Shown piece after piece: positions 31,723 through 34,955 of a stretch of 34,955 nucleotides of DNA. The stretch comes from an uncultured Spirochaetales bacterium. Lineage in GTDB: Bacteria > Spirochaetota > Spirochaetia > Sphaerochaetales > Sphaerochaetaceae. The DNA lies in contig CASDZV010000075.1 in NCBI GenBank assembly GCA_949285905.1, forward strand, positions 1 through 34,955, in the 5' to 3' direction. Both the position numbers and the translations under genes were made by a program. Under the pieces are notes generated by a model that worked only from the letters and a program-made list of their open reading frames with translations, searched no databases and was not told the DNA's origin. Each line of letters starts with the position of its first letter. Within the stretch, counting starts at the first letter, position 1.

Positions 31723-32109
31723 GTGAGTTCGTATAATACCAGATGGCGCTGTGCAGTGGTCTCATTTTTTGCAGCCAATCAGGAGCGGGGTTTCACTCCT
31801 GATGAGGTTGTGGCATCGCTGGAGGATGTTCCCAGATCCACTATCTACAGGCTTCTTTCACAGCTTTTTGCAGAAGGCATCCTGCGAAAGACTGCTACAG
31901 AAGGTCGCAAGGCTGTCTTTCAGTATCAAGGGGCGGAATGCAGTATGCATATGCATATCCGCTGCCGGATTTGCGGGCGCACAGAGCATCTGGATGAGAA
32001 GTCGACAAGAATGATTGAGAGAATTGTTGAATCATCGTCCGGATACAGGGTCCTTGACTCAACAGTCTTTGAGGGTATCTGCAGAGAATGCGAGGGGAGA
32101 AACGCATGA
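31723..32109 (+). CDS. zur: Fur-family metal regulator (probably Zur)
   Basis: A 128-residue metal-dependent repressor. The N-terminal winged helix includes TRWRCAVVSFFAANQERGFTPDEVVASLEDVPRSTIYRLLSQLFAEGILRK, with recognition-helix signature STIYRLL (39-45). The dimerisation part has HMHIRCRICGRTEHL (His76, His78, Cys81, Cys84) and CREC near the end (Cys120, Cys123), the structural zinc site of Fur proteins. Linkage to a zinc-type ABC transporter supports Zur over Fur, PerR or Mur. The GTG at 31723 is needed to include the first helix; it has no ribosome binding site and lies just after a promoter. The stop overlaps the binding-protein start (ATGA). Confidence 0.87.
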   Translation: MSSYNTRWRCAVVSFFAANQERGFTPDEVVASLEDVPRSTIYRLLSQLFAEGILRKTATEGRKAVFQYQGAECSMHMHIRCRICGRTEHLDEKSTRMIERIVESSSGYRVLDSTVFEGICRECEGRNA

Positions 32110-33032
32110 GAAGATTACTGATAGCTCTTCTTATTCCCGTCCTTCTTCTCTCTTCATGCGGCAGTGATGAAATCACAGCGTCTGGGGTTTCCGTTGTTGC
32201 CACTGATTTCCCTTCCTATGATGCGGCTCGTGCCGTACTGGGTGATACTGATAACCTATCGCTGCTTCTGCCTCCAGGTGTCGAAAGTCACAGTTATGAT
32301 CCATCCCCGAGAGATATGGTGAGAATAGCTAATGCAGATCTTGTTGTTTTCACAGGTGGTCCGTCCGATGAATGGGTCAGTTCGATTCTTTCCTCTATTG
32401 AGAATCCTCCGTGTTCGTTCGCTCTTACAGAACAGGTAGAACTTTTGTACGAGGAACATCAGGAAGGAATGGACGAGGAAAGCGAGCATGATCACAGTAT
32501 TCATGAAGTTGATGAACATGTGTGGACAAGTCCGCAAAACGAGATGACAATCATTCGATGTCTTGCTTCACTGCTATCGAAGCTTGATAGCGGTAATGCA
32601 ATGTTATACAAAGAAAATGCTGAAAAGTATATCCAGCGTATTGCCGCTCTTGATGCCGAGTTCAGGACAATTGTCGATACAACGGAGGGAGATACTCTGA
32701 TTTTCGCTTCGCGTTTTCCTCTTCTGTACTTTGTGCGTGAATACGGGCTTGAATACTATGCGGCTTTCCCGGGTTGTGCAGAGGAAAGTGAGCCTAGTGC
32801 CAGAACAGTGGCTTTTCTTGTTGATAAAGCACGAGAGCTTGGGGTGCCATGTATTCTCACTATTGAGCTTTCATCCCCCATGATAGCGCGCGTCATTGCT
32901 GATGAGGCAGGGTGCGATGTACGTGTCTTCAATACACTTCATAATGTCACGGCTTCTGATTTCTTCAGCGGTAAGGATTATGTGGATCTGATGGGGGAGA
33001 ATGTGGCTGTGCTCAGGGAGGCATTGAATTGA
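32106..33032 (+). CDS. znuA: Zinc ABC transporter substrate-binding lipoprotein
   Basis: A 308-residue cluster A-I (ZnuA/AdcA/TroA-like) metal-binding lipoprotein of the periplasm. The lipobox is LLSSC (Cys18). Metal ligands include His62 in GVESHSYDPSP and His138 in DEHVWTSP, with a His/Asp/Glu-rich loop between residues 117 and 138 typical of zinc receptors. The third-histidine position reads FASRFPLLYFVREYGL with Arg rather than His, as in the AdcA-like branch with DRFPF motifs. The acidic ligand is expected near ELSSP. The ATG at 32106 follows GAGGGGAG and overlaps the zur stop. Zinc is favoured over manganese because of the loop, but this is inference. Confidence 0.9.
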   Translation: MRRLLIALLIPVLLLSSCGSDEITASGVSVVATDFPSYDAARAVLGDTDNLSLLLPPGVESHSYDPSPRDMVRIANADLVVFTGGPSDEWVSSILSSIENPPCSFALTEQVELLYEEHQEGMDEESEHDHSIHEVDEHVWTSPQNEMTIIRCLASLLSKLDSGNAMLYKENAEKYIQRIAALDAEFRTIVDTTEGDTLIFASRFPLLYFVREYGLEYYAAFPGCAEESEPSARTVAFLVDKARELGVPCILTIELSSPMIARVIADEAGCDVRVFNTLHNVTASDFFSGKDYVDLMGENVAVLREALN

Positions 33033-33739
33033 TGCTGATATGCGGAAGAGATCTGACACTTGGTTATGAGGGGCAGGCTATTGTTTCTGGGCTGTCGTTT
33101 TCGGTTGATGAAGGCGATTATCTTTGCATTGTAGGTGAAAATGGTTCTGGGAAGAGTACGTTCATCAAGACAGTGCTTGGGCTGGTGGAGCCTCTTAAAG
33201 GCAGTATCGAATACTGTGGGGGATTGAAGAAGAATGAGATAGGCTATCTTCCTCAGGTTTCCGGTATCCAGCGCGATTTCCCGTCTTCCGTCATGGAAGT
33301 AGTGCTTTCAGGCTGTCTGAACAGAAAAAGACGTATTCTCGGTTATTCAGGCGAAGAGAAGGAAAAGGGAAGAACGGAACTGAGACGGCTTGGCATGGCA
33401 GATTATATCCAGGCATCGTTTCAGGAGCTTTCAGGGGGGCAGCAGCAGCGAGTGCTTCTTGCCCGGGCGCTGATGGCGACAGAAAAGCTGATTTTTCTTG
33501 ATGAGCCGGTAGCAGGACTTGATGTAAAGGCAACGAGTGAGCTTTATGAGATTCTGCGTGAGCTGAATAGGGTGGGGATAACTATCATGATGGTTACTCA
33601 TGATATCCATCCTGTGCTCAACGATGCGCGCACAATCCTGCATTTCTCGCATAGCAGATATATCTTCTGTTCCAAGGAGCGCTATCTTGATTCAGAAGAG
33701 GGTAGGCTTTTCATGAGGGAGGCTGGTCATGATTGCTGA
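33032..33739 (+). CDS. znuC: Zinc ABC transporter ATP-binding protein
   Basis: A 235-residue ABC ATPase powering metal import. Walker A is GENGSGKST (35-43), the Q-loop is LPQ (73-75), the signature is LSGGQQQ (133-139), Walker B is LIFLDEP (153-159), and the H-loop histidine is His190 in VTHD. It lacks the extra C-terminal domain of E. coli ZnuC. ATG at 33032 overlaps the preceding TGA by one base. The ORF also allows a TTG one codon earlier. The 3' end overlaps the permease gene by 11 nt. Confidence 0.94.
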   Translation: MLICGRDLTLGYEGQAIVSGLSFSVDEGDYLCIVGENGSGKSTFIKTVLGLVEPLKGSIEYCGGLKKNEIGYLPQVSGIQRDFPSSVMEVVLSGCLNRKRRILGYSGEEKEKGRTELRRLGMADYIQASFQELSGGQQQRVLLARALMATEKLIFLDEPVAGLDVKATSELYEILRELNRVGITIMMVTHDIHPVLNDARTILHFSHSRYIFCSKERYLDSEEGRLFMREAGHDC

Positions 33740-34544
33740 GATATTCTCATATTCATTTCTGCTTAGAGCGCTTATTGTAGGATTGCTTGTATCTGTCTCT
33801 GCTTCTCTGCTGGGTGTAAGTCTTGTCCTCCGGCGTTTCTCAATGATAGGAGACGGTTTGTCACATGTAGGTTTCGGTGCGCTTGGAGTCTCTGCGCTTT
33901 TATCGCTCCAGCCAATGGCTGTGACTATACCGGTTGTTGTTATATCTGCATTTCTGCTGCTTCGTGTCTCGGAACGCAGCAGGAGTGGCGGTGACAGCTC
34001 TATCGCCCTGATTTCATCATCAGCACTTGCTATTGGTGTTATTGCAGTATCTACAGCAGGTGTGAATACTGATCTGAATGCATTTCTCTTCGGATCTATA
34101 CTTTCTGTCTCGAGAACAGATGGTGTGGTCGCTGCTGTTATTTCTGCTGTGACCCTTGTCTCATATATTGCTTTCTATCATCAGATCTATGCGACTACAT
34201 TCGATCCTGCATTTGCACGTGCAACAGGTATCAATACAGGACGGTATACAGCGCTTCTCTCTCTGCTTACAGCGCTGGTGATAGTTGTTGGAATGAGAAT
34301 GCTTGGTTCTCTGCTGATATCTAGTCTGATTATATTCCCTGCAGCTGTTGCGATGAAGATAGAAAAGACATATCTATCAGTTTCTGTAGTGGCCGCCATT
34401 GAGTCAGTGCTGGCATTTCTTCTCGGCTTTTTTGCCTCTTATCTCTTTTCTCTTCCAACGGGGGCAAGTATCGTTGCTGTGCACATGGTTCTCTTTATCT
34501 TTGCAATGGTTGTAAGAGGTGCAAGAAGGGGCTATTGCAAGTAG
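33729..34544 (+). CDS. znuB: Zinc ABC transporter permease
   Basis: A 271-residue inner-membrane permease of the ABC-3 family with about eight or nine helices. The family signature SLVLRRFSMIGDGLSHVGFGALGVSAL lies at about 30-56, and SLLISSLIIFPAAVAMKI at about 195-212 is the typical coupling and translocation segment. It pairs with the ATPase and binding lipoprotein directly upstream. It is the last gene of the zur-znuACB unit. No strong terminator is seen; a 7-bp hairpin lies 80 nt downstream. Confidence 0.94.
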   Translation: MIAEIFSYSFLLRALIVGLLVSVSASLLGVSLVLRRFSMIGDGLSHVGFGALGVSALLSLQPMAVTIPVVVISAFLLLRVSERSRSGGDSSIALISSSALAIGVIAVSTAGVNTDLNAFLFGSILSVSRTDGVVAAVISAVTLVSYIAFYHQIYATTFDPAFARATGINTGRYTALLSLLTALVIVVGMRMLGSLLISSLIIFPAAVAMKIEKTYLSVSVVAAIESVLAFLLGFFASYLFSLPTGASIVAVHMVLFIFAMVVRGARRGYCK

Positions 34545-34625
34545 AACAGTATGTTTTTCGGTAAAAAAGCATGATGGCGGGGAAGCCGATGGATTTCCTG
34601 CGTTAAAAACCTGACTGAAAAGAGT

Positions 34626-34644
34626 TCACCTCAAAATGAGGTGA
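34626..34644. terminator. Short hairpin between znuB and the transposase fragment
   Basis: TCACCTC (34626-34632) and GAGGTGA (34638-34644) form a 7-bp stem. Read on the minus strand it follows the transposase-family gene by 43 nt and is followed by ACTCTTTTCAG, so it may end that transcript. The rest of 34545-34687 shows nothing else. Confidence 0.4.
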
Positions 34645-34687
34645 GCCCCTATAAAACTTTACAACAAATTCCTTTCCTATTGAAAGG

Positions 34688-34955
34688 TCAAAACTGCATT
34701 CCGTTCTGGATGCTCTCTACTTCTCCCATAGAGAGTCCTGAATACTCAGCAATCTTGGAAAGCGGAAGATGTCCGTCAGCAATCATCGTGCGCGCAGTCT
34801 CCCTGCGGCTTGCTGCCGCACCTTCTTTCCTCCCGGTTCTGATTCCCTCATCCCTTCCTTCATTGTAGGTTTCCACGAATTCGTTTCCCATTCTCTCTAT
34901 CCCTTCCTCTTTCTCCTTGAAATACCGCACCTTCCAGCTGAGCTCATTATAATGC
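34688..34955 (-). CDS. C-terminal part of Rpn-type PD-(D/E)XK nuclease/transposase-family protein (cut by window end)
   Basis: The frame is open to the window edge, so at least 88 residues are present and the 5' part is missing. The segment HYNELSWKVRYFKEKEEGIERMGNEFVETYNEGRDEGIRTGRKEG is the typical linker after the PD-(D/E)XK nuclease domain in the Rpn/PDDEXK_2 family, which occurs in many copies in spirochaetes. The tail ARTMIADGHLPLSKIAEYSGLSMGEVESIQN is the small helix-turn-helix-like end of such proteins. The nuclease domain itself is outside the window, so activity cannot be judged. Confidence 0.85.
   Translation of the reverse strand, partial: HYNELSWKVRYFKEKEEGIERMGNEFVETYNEGRDEGIRTGRKEGAAASRRETARTMIADGHLPLSKIAEYSGLSMGEVESIQNGMQF

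Noticed and set aside
31732..31737. TATAAT as -10 of the zur operon
   Set aside because: It falls within the coding sequence if the first helix of the Fur fold is included. A TTGACG/TATTCT pair upstream fits better.
1..34955. CRISPR arrays, prophage, toxin-antitoxin modules, rRNA, riboswitches
   Set aside because: No regularly spaced repeats, phage structural genes, paired toxin/antitoxin ORFs or recognisable riboswitch cores were found by eye. Faint or unknown RNA motifs cannot be excluded without covariance searches.

Overview
The window looks like chromosome of a diderm, probably host-associated spirochaete (Spirochaetales, Treponema/Sphaerochaeta-like). This is an inference from gene content: several lipoproteins with spirochaete-style lipoboxes, predicted outer-membrane barrels ending in Phe, a type III glutamine synthetase, an rsmI/trmH pair, and the tail of an Rpn-type PD-(D/E)XK transposase. 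No rRNA is present and nothing fixes the genus. Base composition is moderate (roughly mid-40s % GC by eye) and genes are tightly packed.

Layout. 1-400 is non-coding, with a hairpin-rich stretch that may be the right end of an IS200/IS605-type element. 436-1861 holds two RNA methyltransferases, abutting a convergent Lon-like protease (1862-3748). 3822-7815 is one tight operon: Nif3-like protein, lspA, small membrane protein, beta-propeller glycosidase-like protein, M19 dipeptidase, small barrel protein. A tRNA-Ala(CGC) follows, then about 460 bp without genes but with short repeats and palindromes. 8398-15905 is an accessory surface region: an InlB-repeat lipoprotein, a second lipoprotein coupled to a beta-barrel protein, a beta-helix lipoprotein and a small lipoprotein. 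16006-22295 holds a MATE exporter, a small membrane protein, glnN, rubredoxin (too short for usual ORF cut-offs), a sodium:solute symporter and thpR. 22296-31699 is housekeeping: M18 aminopeptidase, membrane protein, metK, two TetR regulators, threonine dehydratase, HAD phosphatase, a DnaJ/DUF5685-like/zinc-ribbon operon and a glycerophosphodiesterase. 31723-34544 is a Fur-family regulator with a zinc-type ABC importer (zur-znuACB). The window ends in a truncated transposase-family gene.

Two points stand out. First, two lipoprotein genes carry long C/G homopolymers in their 5' coding ends: C9 at 8414-8422 (in frame, ON) and G8 on the minus strand at 15129-15136 (out of frame, OFF, with an intact lipoprotein signal peptide upstream in the other frame). 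This is the architecture of slipped-strand phase variation. Second, many first-in-unit genes have no Shine-Dalgarno sequence but a -10-like hexamer ending 6 (sometimes 7-8) nt before the start codon, several with a -35 box 17 nt further upstream. This predicts widespread leaderless transcripts. The cleanest case is a divergent pair at 30910/30974 whose -35 boxes overlap.

Regulatory palindromes were also found: a Fur-type box between rubredoxin and the symporter, a related palindrome before glnN, and a perfect palindrome at the zur-znu promoter.
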